Source: Shewanella sediminis HAW-EB3
Lineage (GTDB): Bacteria > Pseudomonadota > Gammaproteobacteria > Enterobacterales > Shewanellaceae
Reading direction: 5' to 3'
Assembly: GCF_000018025.1 (NCBI RefSeq)
Contig: NC_009831.1
Coordinates: forward strand, 1,798,001 to 1,862,000
Length of the DNA stretch: 64,000 nt
The notes under the pieces were generated by a model, which saw only the letters and a program-made list of their open reading frames with translations, was not told where the DNA came from and did no database searches. A program made the translations under genes and the position numbers. Shown piece after piece: positions 1-8,056 of this stretch (positions are counted from its first letter, which is position 1; every line of letters starts with the position of its first letter).

Positions 1-1
1 G

Positions 2-874
2 TTTCCCTTCAAGCGCAATTATTTAGACCGAAATGGCAATAAGTTACAGTACGTGAACGAAGGGCAAGGTGAACCAGTTGTTATGGTTCATGGTAATCCT
101 AGCTGGTCTTTCTATTATCGTAACGTGGTTACCGCCTTGAGCGGCAATCACCAGTGTATCGTCCCCGACCATATAGGTTGTGGTTTATCGGATAAGCCCG
201 ACGATAGTGGTTATGACTACACCCTTAAGAATCGTATTGACGATCTTGAGGCGCTGCTCGAACACTTAGGTGTGAGAGAGAATATCACCCTAATCGTGCA
301 TGATTGGGGGGGAATGATTGGTATGGGTTACGCGGCTCGTTATCCTGAGCGTATCAAGCGTCTTGTCGTGCTCAATACCGGTGCCTTCCACCTTCCTTCA
401 TCTAAACCTTTTCCATGGCCGCTGTGGATTTGCAGAAATACCCTGTTGGGTACAGCATTAGTGCGTGGGTTTAATGCCTTTTCATCGATCGCATCCTATG
501 TTGGCGTGAAACGTAAGCCTATGTCGAAAGAGGTCAGAGAAGCCTATGTCGCTCCCTTTAATTCATGGGCCAATCGTATCTCTACATTGAGGTTCGTCCA
601 GGATATACCGCTTAAGCCTGGCGATCGAAATTATGAGTTGGTGTCGGAAATTGCAGCGAGTCTGCCAAAGTTTGCCAAGGTGCCTACGCTTATCTGTTGG
701 GGCTTGAAAGATTTTGTCTTCGATAAACACTTTCTTGACCAGTGGAAAGTAGAGATGCCTCACGCAGTGGTGCATGAATTTGCCGATTGTGGGCATTATA
801 TTCTTGAAGATGCGGGCGATGAGGTGGTAGGTCATATCACAGACTTTATGACAAGTGATCCTGTCGCTGTTTAA
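2..874 (+). CDS. oleB: OleB, beta-lactone decarboxylase (alpha/beta hydrolase), 5' end cut by window edge
   Basis: The reading frame is open from base 2 to the stop at 874, so the start codon lies left of the window; the GTG at 53 is internal. OleB belongs to the haloalkane-dehalogenase-like alpha/beta hydrolases and removes CO2 from the cis-beta-lactone made by OleC, giving the final olefin. Visible family marks are the HGNPSW oxyanion-hole motif, the nucleophile elbow HDWGG (Asp nucleophile), an acidic residue in the GLKDF segment, and the catalytic His in CGHYILED near the C terminus. It is followed by oleC and oleD on the same strand, which supports the assignment over a generic haloalkane dehalogenase. 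Product and pathway are family knowledge; the motifs and gene order are seen here. Confidence 0.9.
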   Translation, partial: FPFKRNYLDRNGNKLQYVNEGQGEPVVMVHGNPSWSFYYRNVVTALSGNHQCIVPDHIGCGLSDKPDDSGYDYTLKNRIDDLEALLEHLGVRENITLIVHDWGGMIGMGYAARYPERIKRLVVLNTGAFHLPSSKPFPWPLWICRNTLLGTALVRGFNAFSSIASYVGVKRKPMSKEVREAYVAPFNSWANRISTLRFVQDIPLKPGDRNYELVSEIAASLPKFAKVPTLICWGLKDFVFDKHFLDQWKVEMPHAVVHEFADCGHYILEDAGDEVVGHITDFMTSDPVAV

Positions 875-911
875 TACTCGCAGTTATTTTTACGGCGAGA
901 GGATAAAATAA

Positions 912-941
912 AAATAAGCGGTCAATATTGACCGCTTATTT
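912..941. promoter_or_regulatory. 30-bp perfect palindrome between oleB and oleC
   Basis: The two 15-base arms (AAATAAGCGGTCAAT and its exact complement) meet with no spacer, 38 bases after the oleB stop and 30 bases before the oleC start. There is no clear T-tract after it (TTATTTACG), so it is a poor intrinsic terminator. It could be an intra-operon attenuator, an mRNA-stabilising hairpin or a dimeric protein-binding site. Confidence 0.6.
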
Positions 942-970
942 ACGAATAGCACTGAGAAAGGTCATCGAAC

Positions 971-2728
971 ATGTCAGCCTCTTTAACTGCCAGCCACTCT
1001 TCAAAGGTGAATAACAGTGAACCCGGCGCTAATCTCTGCCGCCATCTCAATCACGCCGCTTCAGATATCCCCACAGAACTTGCCGTTGCGGTACAACACG
1101 CATCCGGTTCAATATTTTCTGCTACATCTCTAAATTATAAAGAGCTCACCTTTGCCGAGCTCGATAGTCTCAGTGATAAGCTTGCCCATGCTTTAAATGC
1201 ATATGGGATCAAACGTGGCATGAAAGCCGTGTTGATGGTGACACCTAGCCTGGACTTTTTCACTCTGACCTTCGCACTCTTTAAAGCCGGGATTATTCCA
1301 ATTCTTGTGGATCCGGGAATGGGAGTTAAGAATCTCAAGCAGTGCTTTATCGAATCTCAGCCCGATGCATTTATCGCCATCCCTAAGGCGCACCTGGCCA
1401 GAAGATTATTTTCCTGGGGTAAAGACTCGGTTAAGCATCTTGTGACTGTAGGCGGCTGTGGATTATGGGGTGGGGTGAGTCTGGATACCTTGATGGAAGG
1501 TGTCACATCAGCCTCATCTGGAAGCGCCTATGAGATGGTTTGGCTCGATGAAGATGAGATGGCCGCAATCTTGTTTACCAGCGGCAGTACCGGCACGCCA
1601 AAGGGCGTGGTTTATTCTCATAAGATGTTTGAAGCGCAGATAACTGCGTTAAAGAATGATTACGGTATCGCCCCCGGTGAACGGGACTTAGCGACCTTCC
1701 CACTGTTTTCTCTGTTTGGCCCGGCGCTTGGTATGGCCTCAATTGTGCCGGAAATGGATGCCAGTAAGCCTATTACCGCTAATCCGGATTATCTGTTTGC
1801 CGCGATAGGGAAATATCAATGCTCTAATATGTTCGTCAATCCGGCCTTGATTGAACGATTAGGCCAAGCGGGTGTAACACAAACGCAGATACATAAATTA
1901 TCGAGTATCAAACGGGTTATCTCTGCCGGCGCGCCGGCGACCATTGCCTCGATTAAGCATTTTAGTCAGATGTTAAATGATGGCGTCGAGGTGCTTAACT
2001 CCTATGGGGCAACCGAATCTCTGCCTCTGAGTAAGATGGGGAGTCAGGCGCTGTTTGCCACAACTGAGGTTACCGACTCAGGTGGCGGCATCTGTGTGGG
2101 AAGCCCCATAGAGGGGGTAGATATCGCGATTATCGATATCAGCGAGGCGCCGATTACACAATGGAATGAGAATTTAAGGTTAAAGCCGGGCGAAATTGGT
2201 GAGATAGTGGTAAAAGGCCCTATGGTCAGTCGCAGCTACTACAGACGAGACAGCGCCACCGAGCAGGCCAAGATAATCGATGGCAGCGCCATTCGCCATC
2301 GTATGGGCGATTTAGGTTATCTCGATGATGAAGGTTATTTATGGATGTGTGGCCGTAAGGCCCACAGAGTCGATACAAGTCAGAGTGTGAAGGGAGAGCC
2401 TGCCCGATATTTCTCTATTCCCTGTGAGCGGATTTTTAATACTCATCCGCAGGTGAAACGTTCGGCGTTAGTGGGGATCGAAGTTAAAGATCAATCGGGC
2501 GTTCCGGAAGTCGTGCCTCTACTCTGTTTAGAGCTAAACAAGTCACTGTCATGCTCTCTCGGTGCAGGGCTTTATGCAGAGCTGAATGCTATTGCCGAAA
2601 AGCATACACAGACACACGGCATTAAGCGTTTCCTTATCCACCCTGAATTTCCTGTCGATATTCGCCATAATGCAAAAATTTTCCGTGAAAAATTGGCCGT
2701 TTGGGCTCAGAAAAATCATAAGGAATAG
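971..2728 (+). CDS. oleC: OleC, beta-lactone synthetase (AMP-dependent synthetase family)
   Basis: 585-residue ANL-superfamily enzyme. It uses ATP to close 2-alkyl-3-hydroxyalkanoic acids (made by OleA then OleD) into beta-lactones. The AMP-binding P-loop [11 protein letters not shown] lies near residues 202-212, the YGATE adenine-binding motif near 343, and the [12 protein letters not shown] motif near 446. The ATG at 971 has AGAAAGG about nine bases upstream. It lies 97 bases after oleB across a perfect palindrome and five bases before oleD, which points to one operon. A generic acyl-CoA ligase is less likely because both neighbours are Ole proteins. In marine Shewanella the pathway makes a polyunsaturated C31 hydrocarbon (literature). 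Confidence 0.92.
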   Translation: MSASLTASHSSKVNNSEPGANLCRHLNHAASDIPTELAVAVQHASGSIFSATSLNYKELTFAELDSLSDKLAHALNAYGIKRGMKAVLMVTPSLDFFTLTFALFKAGIIPILVDPGMGVKNLKQCFIESQPDAFIAIPKAHLARRLFSWGKDSVKHLVTVGGCGLWGGVSLDTLMEGVTSASSGSAYEMVWLDEDEMAAILFTSGSTGTPKGVVYSHKMFEAQITALKNDYGIAPGERDLATFPLFSLFGPALGMASIVPEMDASKPITANPDYLFAAIGKYQCSNMFVNPALIERLGQAGVTQTQIHKLSSIKRVISAGAPATIASIKHFSQMLNDGVEVLNSYGATESLPLSKMGSQALFATTEVTDSGGGICVGSPIEGVDIAIIDISEAPITQWNENLRLKPGEIGEIVVKGPMVSRSYYRRDSATEQAKIIDGSAIRHRMGDLGYLDDEGYLWMCGRKAHRVDTSQSVKGEPARYFSIPCERIFNTHPQVKRSALVGIEVKDQSGVPEVVPLLCLELNKSLSCSLGAGLYAELNAIAEKHTQTHGIKRFLIHPEFPVDIRHNAKIFREKLAVWAQKNHKE

Positions 2729-2733
2729 TTAAG

Positions 2734-3831
2734 ATGTCAGCCAGCAATCTCTCTGTCTCTAACAGGCAAATGGCTCTAGAGCACTACCATATTGATGAGC
2801 AATTGGTGCTCAAAAAATTAAGTGGTCAGGTTAAGCGGGCTTTTGTCACCGGGGCCGGAGGTTTTCTGGGAAAGGCCATCTGTCAGCGTTTGATCGCGGC
2901 AGGCGTTGAGGTTACCGGCTTTGCCCGTGGCGCCTATCCTGAGCTTTCAGCCATGGGCGTTAATATGATCCAGGGGGATATTAGCGATAACCTTGCTGTA
3001 ATAGATGCGATGAAGGGTTGCGAACTGGTGTTTCATGTCGCGTCTAAAGCCGGGGTGTGGGGCTGTAAGCAAAGCTACTTCTCACCCAATGTCGATGGTG
3101 CAGCCAATATCATTAACGCCTGTAAGCGGCTCAATATCGGATATCTGGTCTATACCAGTACCCCCAGCGTTACCTTTGCCGGCGCCGATGAGGCGGGGAT
3201 CGATGAAACGGCACCCTATGCCGATAAGTATCTCAACTATTATGGTGAGTCGAAGGCGATTGCCGAGCAGATGGTGCTTGATGCCAATGGATCCAAACTA
3301 AAAACGGTCTCATTAAGGCCGCATCTTATCTGGGGGCCCGAAGATCCTCACCTGGTGCCTCGCGTCATCGAACGCGCTCGCGCAGGGCGGCTTAAGTTGG
3401 TGGGGCGTGAAGATAAACTTGTCGATACTATCTATGTCGGCAACGCTGCTTATGCACATATTCTTGCGGCGTTAAATCTGACTGAAGAGCAATCCTCAGC
3501 TGCGGGCAGAGCCTACTTCTTAAGTAATGATGAGCCCATTACTATGGCCGCCATGCTCAATAAGATATTGACCTGTGCCGACCTGCCTGAAGTCGATAAG
3601 CGAGTACCCGCTAACCTGGCGTACGCTGTCGGTGTGATTCTTGAAACGATTTATGGTCTGCTTGGCAAAACAGAAGAGCCCTTGATGACACGTTTTGTCG
3701 CAAGGCAGCTCTCTACCTGTCACTACTTCGATATCTCGGCAGCGAAGAGAGACCTGGGTTATTCGCCCTTAGTGAGTATCGACCAAGGCATGGTGAAACT
3801 GAGAGAGTACCTAGAAGCCAATCCTGTTTGA
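2734..3831 (+). CDS. oleD: OleD, NAD(P)-dependent 2-alkyl-3-ketoacid reductase
   Basis: 365-residue short-chain dehydrogenase of the extended type (3-beta-HSD/epimerase-like). OleD reduces the 2-alkyl-3-ketoacid made by OleA to the 3-hydroxy acid used by OleC. The Rossmann motif VTGAGGFLG is at residues 38-46, the active-site Ser region TSTPSV at 141-146, and the Tyr-x3-Lys pair is Y170/K174 in YYGESK. The start is five bases past the oleC stop with AAGGA in front, so translation is probably coupled. About 30 residues precede the Rossmann fold, as I remember for other OleD proteins. No terminator is visible after it. Confidence 0.92.
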   Translation: MSASNLSVSNRQMALEHYHIDEQLVLKKLSGQVKRAFVTGAGGFLGKAICQRLIAAGVEVTGFARGAYPELSAMGVNMIQGDISDNLAVIDAMKGCELVFHVASKAGVWGCKQSYFSPNVDGAANIINACKRLNIGYLVYTSTPSVTFAGADEAGIDETAPYADKYLNYYGESKAIAEQMVLDANGSKLKTVSLRPHLIWGPEDPHLVPRVIERARAGRLKLVGREDKLVDTIYVGNAAYAHILAALNLTEEQSSAAGRAYFLSNDEPITMAAMLNKILTCADLPEVDKRVPANLAYAVGVILETIYGLLGKTEEPLMTRFVARQLSTCHYFDISAAKRDLGYSPLVSIDQGMVKLREYLEANPV

Positions 3832-3985
3832 TACAGGCTGAGGTGAAGTGCACTGCACTGTGACTCTAAATATGTATGACTCTAGTTGAGCGTGACTATA
3901 GCTAAGCGCGGCCTTAGTAAACAATAGCCTTAGTGACCCCGTAAAAGTAAGTACTAACATTCAACATCTAACTTTCAGGGAGTGA

Positions 3986-4438
3986 ATGATGCAAAATCCC
4001 ATCGACGATAGGAAGCTTGTCAGAACGGCCAGCTGTAACTGTGGGCAGTTATCTCTTACTACCATGGGTGAGCCCAAAAGAGTGTCTGTATGCCACTGCA
4101 CCGCATGTCAGAAACGTACCGGCAGTGCTTTTGGTGTTCAAGTTAGATTTCCTGTAGAAAGTGTTGAGTTTGTCGGGCGGAGTAAAAGCTATCGCCGAAT
4201 CGGTGACAGTGGCTCGTCGATCTGTTTTCATTTTTGCCCCGACTGTGGTGGAACCTTGTGGTTCATTCTCGACGGTGCGGCTACCGATGTGGTGATCCCT
4301 ATGGGGAACTTTGCCGATGAGCAGGCTTTTCTTGAGGAGCATTCGAGCCTTAAATTACCTAGCCCTAAGATCGCTATCTATGAGGAGCGTGCCCAACCTT
4401 GGGTCATACTCGAGGGGATAGAGGAGAGATACAGCTGA
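3986..4438 (+). CDS. GFA/CENP-V family zinc-binding protein
   Basis: 150-residue protein of the GFA family (glutathione-dependent formaldehyde-activating enzyme-like, Mss4-like beta-tent fold). Zinc ligands are visible in order: CNC at residues 17-19, CHCTAC at 36-41, and CPDCGG at 84-89. This is the usual pattern for one structural and one exchangeable zinc site. The ATG at 3986 follows CAGGGAGTG, a good ribosome site. It stands alone between oleD and a convergent pseudouridine synthase gene. Many family members are not formaldehyde enzymes and none of the neighbours are formaldehyde genes, so the substrate is unknown. Confidence 0.8.
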   Translation: MMQNPIDDRKLVRTASCNCGQLSLTTMGEPKRVSVCHCTACQKRTGSAFGVQVRFPVESVEFVGRSKSYRRIGDSGSSICFHFCPDCGGTLWFILDGAATDVVIPMGNFADEQAFLEEHSSLKLPSPKIAIYEERAQPWVILEGIEERYS

Positions 4439-4494
4439 TATTGGTCTGTATCTCAGGTTCGAGTCATCAGTAAAGCCGTTGATTAAACAAATTG

Positions 4495-5343
4495 TCAAAG
4501 CTCAGGCCTGAGCCTCTGTGGTAACTCAAACTCCTTCTCTTCGCCGGTTATAGGACAAGGAAACTTAAGGTAACAGGAGGTCAGTTGTAGGTTTACCTCT
4601 GACTCATCGGCAATGCCGTGCTGGCGGTCTCCGACTACGGGGTAACCAATCGACGCCATATGAATACGGATCTGATGTTTTCGTCCGGATTCAATCTTTA
4701 CCTGCACGAGTGAACGATTTTGCTCGGGATCATATTTGAGCTGCTTTGCATGTGAACGGGCAGGCTTGCCATCGACTTCACTATCGATAGTCACCAATTC
4801 ATCGACGCCATGATTTGAAAAATGCCCCTCAACGATGACCTGATAATATTTATCTAATAGCCTGAGTTCAAACAACTTGGCTAACGCTGCCGTTGTTTTC
4901 TTGCTGTGACCGATAAGCACAAGCCCTGTGGCGGCTCTGTCTAATCTATGAATAATAAACGCGGGACGGTCCGGGGCTAAATGGGTCTCGGCGTAACGGT
5001 TAATCGTCGTATGATCGCCCCATTTTGAACCCTGGCAGAGCATGCCGTAAGGTTTATACCAGAGGCTGTACTGCCCTTCGTCAGCAATAAGCTCCGCGTC
5101 GGCAACTTCATGCTCGAGTACCTCTTGGTTATAGTAGAGATGGAGTTCATCACCAATTTTCAGCGCTCTCTTGGCGCGGCGTAGTCTTTGAGTGTGCTTG
5201 CCACGCGTTAACCAGACGGCCCCCTTATTCATGGCCTGTTTGATTAACTGTTTCGATAAGCCGGATTCCAGTGCCAATAACGCTGCGGCGTCCGACGCTA
5301 ACGAGGTCACTTTAATGTGGCTTTCTATTTGGTTTTTGCTCAT
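4495..5343 (-). CDS. RluA-family RNA pseudouridine synthase
   Basis: Site-specific uridine isomerase acting on rRNA or tRNA. The catalytic motif HRLDRAATGL is present (Asp at residue 135 counted from the ATG), as is the late motif SGRKHQIRIH. An S4-like RNA-binding segment covers roughly residues 20-70 (LSKQLIKQAMNKGAVWLTRG). I start at the ATG at 5343 (MSKNQIE); a TTG at 5352 in frame would add three residues and has no better ribosome site. The length of about 282 residues suits the RluA family. I cannot say which uridine it modifies. Confidence 0.85.
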   Translation of the reverse strand: MSKNQIESHIKVTSLASDAAALLALESGLSKQLIKQAMNKGAVWLTRGKHTQRLRRAKRALKIGDELHLYYNQEVLEHEVADAELIADEGQYSLWYKPYGMLCQGSKWGDHTTINRYAETHLAPDRPAFIIHRLDRAATGLVLIGHSKKTTAALAKLFELRLLDKYYQVIVEGHFSNHGVDELVTIDSEVDGKPARSHAKQLKYDPEQNRSLVQVKIESGRKHQIRIHMASIGYPVVGDRQHGIADESEVNLQLTSCYLKFPCPITGEEKEFELPQRLRPEL

Positions 5344-5410
5344 TGATAACAATCTGTGCTGCTGAGGGACGACCGCATTTTACATTATTTAATGCAATTG
5401 GTATTAAATA

Positions 5411-5740
5411 TCAGTGCAGCGAGGGGGTATTCATATTAATCAGCGATACACCGATAATGATTAATACCATACCAAAGATCGTATCCAGATTTGGCATGTT
5501 GCCCTGCAGTGCACCAATTAGAGCGATCAACACTATGCCCGCACCGCACCAGATTGCATAGGCAACGGCCGTAGGGATATGGGCAGTGGCAAGGGAGAGA
5601 AAATAAAATGCACTTCCATAGCCAATAACACAAGCCAACGAGGGCAGAATACGGGTAAATCCCATGGTTATGGGGAGCAAGGTGGTTGCTATGACCTCGG
5701 AGATAATTGCGATAGCCAGATATAGATAGCTGTTCATCAT
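5411..5740 (-). CDS. Small multidrug resistance (SMR) family transporter
   Basis: 109-residue inner-membrane protein with four hydrophobic segments, the size and shape of EmrE-type proton antiporters. The essential membrane Glu is in SEVIATTLL (E15, or E14 from the second Met), with the Tyr and Trp of the YAIWCGAG motif at 61/64. The segment normally reading LLKASEGFT (remembered from EmrE) is LLPITMGFT here, so the loop Lys is replaced by Pro. AAGGAA lies just before the ATG-ATG pair at 5740. A strong minus-strand terminator lies about 36 bases upstream of the start, so expression may be controlled by attenuation. It could export quaternary cations or guanidinium; I cannot decide which. Confidence 0.85.
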   Translation of the reverse strand: MMNSYLYLAIAIISEVIATTLLPITMGFTRILPSLACVIGYGSAFYFLSLATAHIPTAVAYAIWCGAGIVLIALIGALQGNMPNLDTIFGMVLIIIGVSLINMNTPSLH

Positions 5741-5775
5741 ATGTTCCTTCCATGAGATAAGGTCATTAATGCGAT

Positions 5776-5804
5776 AAAAAATGGCCCTACTGGAAGGTAG
5801 GGCC
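5776..5804 (-). terminator. Intrinsic terminator/attenuator ahead of the SMR gene
   Basis: On the minus strand GGCCCTAC and GTAGGGCC form an eight-pair GC-rich stem with a six-base loop, followed by ATTTTTTAT. It sits between the 60-codon ORF (whose TAG stop is within the 3' arm) and the SMR gene, so transcripts from upstream must read through it to express the transporter. Confidence 0.75.
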
Positions 5805-5969
5805 GAAAAACACTAAGTAGATAAAAAGGAGAAGCAGGTTAAAACGATTTATCACTTCTGTTACTCGCCGGACGATGATGAGATCCGCAAGAGTGAAAAG
5901 TGAAAACCGGATTAATTCCTGTTTGACTTCGAGAGCCATTTTGCCCGCCATCTGTTTACCAATCATCAT
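5787..5969 (-). CDS. Possible 60-codon leader ORF upstream of the SMR gene
   Basis: Weakly supported ORF of 60 residues with no family I recognise. The C-terminal third is hydrophobic (NLLLLFIYLVFFG), so a membrane-targeted product is possible. No convincing ribosome site precedes the ATG-ATG at 5969; an internal ATG at 5939 follows GGCGGGC. What makes it worth listing is that its stop codon falls in the 3' arm of the terminator hairpin, so a ribosome finishing the ORF would cover that hairpin. It may be a regulatory leader peptide, a small membrane protein, or chance. Confidence 0.3.
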   Translation of the reverse strand: MMIGKQMAGKMALEVKQELIRFSLFTLADLIIVRRVTEVINRFNLLLLFIYLVFFGPTFQ

Positions 5970-6036
5970 TAAGACAATTTATGAACCTTGATAATCATGA
6001 ATGACTGATATACCGACTAGACTTATTGAGTGTCAT

Positions 6037-6159
6037 ATGAACGCCTTAAGAATAATCCTTGAATTAACCTTATTGTTGTCAATGTTGCTTGATGTCGGAA
6101 GTTTGGGGGCGTTTTTTAGGGAGGGGTGGGCATTTCGTCAGATCATTTTCTATATTTAA
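6037..6159 (+). CDS. Possible 40-residue hydrophobic small protein
   Basis: Open frame of 40 codons from ATG 6037 to TAA 6157-6159. The product has a basic N terminus followed by a Leu-rich segment (LELTLLLSMLLDVG) long enough for one membrane helix. A short GAG lies six bases before the ATG. I recognise no family. It occupies the otherwise empty stretch upstream of the phosphohexomutase gene. Short hydrophobic ORFs arise by chance in AT-rich DNA, so this is only a candidate. Confidence 0.2.
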   Translation: MNALRIILELTLLLSMLLDVGSLGAFFREGWAFRQIIFYI

Positions 6160-6266
6160 TGCAAATATGCTTGTCCTCATTCTTGGACGGGATTAATCTA
6201 AATGAAAATCATTTGTAGTTGTCGCGAGGTGAGCGACGATGCTCTTGGATAAAGCTGGAGTGCAAT

Positions 6267-8015
6267 ATGGATACGCAATTGAAGTTTAAGATTAAGAATT
6301 GGCTCGAAAATGATCCCGATCCCCGCACTAAGCAAGAGCTTCAAGGTTTAATCGATGCAAATGATGAAACCGAGCTGGGGCATCGCTTCTCTGGGCGGTT
6401 AGTGTTTGGTACCGCGGGTCTCAGAGGGGTTGTCGGTGCGGGCCCGATGCGAATGAACCGCTTGGTCGTACAGCAGACCTCGGCAGGGCTTGGCATGTAC
6501 CTTAAACATCAGACTCGTGATGTCGAAACCCGCGGAGTCGTCATTGGTTACGATGGACGACATGACTCTAAACAGTTTGCCCATGACGCCGCAGCCGTTT
6601 TAACGGCAATGGGCATTAAGGTTTATTTGACTTCTGAAGTTGCGGCCACCCCCCTCGTCGCTTTTGGCGTGACTCATTTTGGCGCCGCGGCGGGAATTGT
6701 GGTGACCGCCAGTCATAATCCGCCCGAGTACAATGGTTACAAGGTGTATTGGGGCAACGGGGCGCAGATCATCCCGCCCCATGACAGTGGTATCGCGGCT
6801 TGTATCGATAGGGCGGCCACTCAAGCCATTGTCATGCAGGAGTTAGAAAAAACGATAGCCGATAACAGCTTAACTATGCTCGAGGCTGATTTTTATGAAG
6901 CTTACCGTCAGGGGGTAAGAACAGCCGAAATTTTACAGAATCATACGCGTCCGGATCTGGTAAGCCTCTCATATACGGCTATGCATGGCGTAGGCGCAAA
7001 GATGGCGGAAACTGTGCTCAAGGATGCGGGGGTGACCCAAGTGTATTCGGTTGCTACACAGCGTGAACCCGATGGTGACTTCCCTACGGTCAAGTTCCCG
7101 AACCCTGAAGAGAAAGGGGCGATGGATAGGGTGATAGCCGAGGCAAAAAAACATCACACCCTGCTCGCGTGTGCCAATGATCCCGATGCCGATCGCTTTG
7201 CCGTCGCCGTTCGCAAGGGCGAATACGAGAGCAAAGATGAGTCCGCAAAGGGAGAGTACCAGATGTTAACCGGCGATCAGGTCGGTGTGTTACTGGGTCA
7301 TTATCTGCTTACCCATGCAGCCTCAAGTCAAAGATTGACCTGCACGACTATCGTCTCATCGAGTCTGTTATCCAAAGTTGCCGCGAGTTTCAATGCGACC
7401 TGCCGTACAACATTAACAGGATTCAAATGGCTCACTAATGTAGGCATGAGTGAGCAGACCGATGACAATCGTTTCCTGTTCGCCTATGAAGAGGCTCTGG
7501 GTTATACCGTTGGCTCTATGGTTTGGGATAAAGATGGCTTATCCGCACTGGTAGCTTTTGCTCAACTGACCGCCGAACTTGCCAGTAAAGGACAAACTAT
7601 TTGGGATAGGTTGGATGAGATATATCGCGAGCACGGTTTTCATCTTAATGCTCAGGTGAGCATTGCTCTCAAACCTGAAACGCCCAATATTGGTGCTTAT
7701 CTGCGTAACAACCCGCCTTTATCGATAGCGGGCAAGAAGGTGCTGGTGACCGATGATATTAGCTCGGGTCTGCGCTGGTTCGAGGATGGTCACACCGAGT
7801 CTATCGCCTTGCCAGCCAGCGATGTGCTCATCTATCAACTGGAGGGAGGAGCGCGGGTTATTGTCAGGCCCTCCGGTACCGAGCCCAAGATTAAGTGTTA
7901 CTACGAAGTTGTGGAAGCGATGACACCTACTGACTCTCTAACAAGTGTTCAGGCCAGGGCGCAGAAGGTGATGGATGGATTTATCTCCGCTCATCAATTG
8001 TCGTTACCTAAATAA
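6267..8015 (+). CDS. Phosphohexomutase (phosphoglucomutase/phosphomannomutase family, PgcA-like)
   Basis: 582-residue alpha-D-phosphohexomutase that interconverts sugar 1- and 6-phosphates. Motifs run in the family's order: GTAGLRG at residues 48-54, phosphoserine loop TASHNP (Ser149), metal-binding NDPDADR near 304-310, and the phosphate-binding RPSGTEPK loop near 534. The length and NPPEYNGYK after the serine fit the PGM2/PgcA branch rather than the shorter AlgC/ManB branch. The ATG at 6267 has TGGAG six bases upstream; a TTG at 6219 would add 16 unconserved residues. It is monocistronic and convergent with a cdaR-like gene. Glucose, mannose and pentose phosphates are all possible substrates. 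Confidence 0.88.
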   Translation: MDTQLKFKIKNWLENDPDPRTKQELQGLIDANDETELGHRFSGRLVFGTAGLRGVVGAGPMRMNRLVVQQTSAGLGMYLKHQTRDVETRGVVIGYDGRHDSKQFAHDAAAVLTAMGIKVYLTSEVAATPLVAFGVTHFGAAAGIVVTASHNPPEYNGYKVYWGNGAQIIPPHDSGIAACIDRAATQAIVMQELEKTIADNSLTMLEADFYEAYRQGVRTAEILQNHTRPDLVSLSYTAMHGVGAKMAETVLKDAGVTQVYSVATQREPDGDFPTVKFPNPEEKGAMDRVIAEAKKHHTLLACANDPDADRFAVAVRKGEYESKDESAKGEYQMLTGDQVGVLLGHYLLTHAASSQRLTCTTIVSSSLLSKVAASFNATCRTTLTGFKWLTNVGMSEQTDDNRFLFAYEEALGYTVGSMVWDKDGLSALVAFAQLTAELASKGQTIWDRLDEIYREHGFHLNAQVSIALKPETPNIGAYLRNNPPLSIAGKKVLVTDDISSGLRWFEDGHTESIALPASDVLIYQLEGGARVIVRPSGTEPKIKCYYEVVEAMTPTDSLTSVQARAQKVMDGFISAHQLSLPK

Positions 8016-8056
8016 CGCTTAGCAATCAGAGCATCGAATTGTTAAAACATCGGTGC

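Noticed and set aside
53..874. GTG at 53 as the oleB start
   Set aside because: The frame stays open to the left edge and the upstream residues (ending YLDRNGNKLQYVNEG) look like the normal N-terminal strand of this hydrolase family.
5741..6000. Guanidine riboswitch upstream of the SMR gene
   Set aside because: I looked for the guanidine-I conserved core and for paired ACGR loops of guanidine-II and found neither; only the terminator hairpin and the leader ORF are supported.
6200..6214. AAATGA-AAA-TCATTT as a Fur box before the phosphohexomutase
   Set aside because: It is symmetric but only 15 bases with six-base arms and lacks the GATAAT core; the gene has no iron link.
8016..8056. Hairpin GAGCATCGA/TCGGTGCTC between the mutase and cdaR as a terminator
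   Set aside because: No T-run on either strand and it runs up to the cdaR stop codon; too weak to call.
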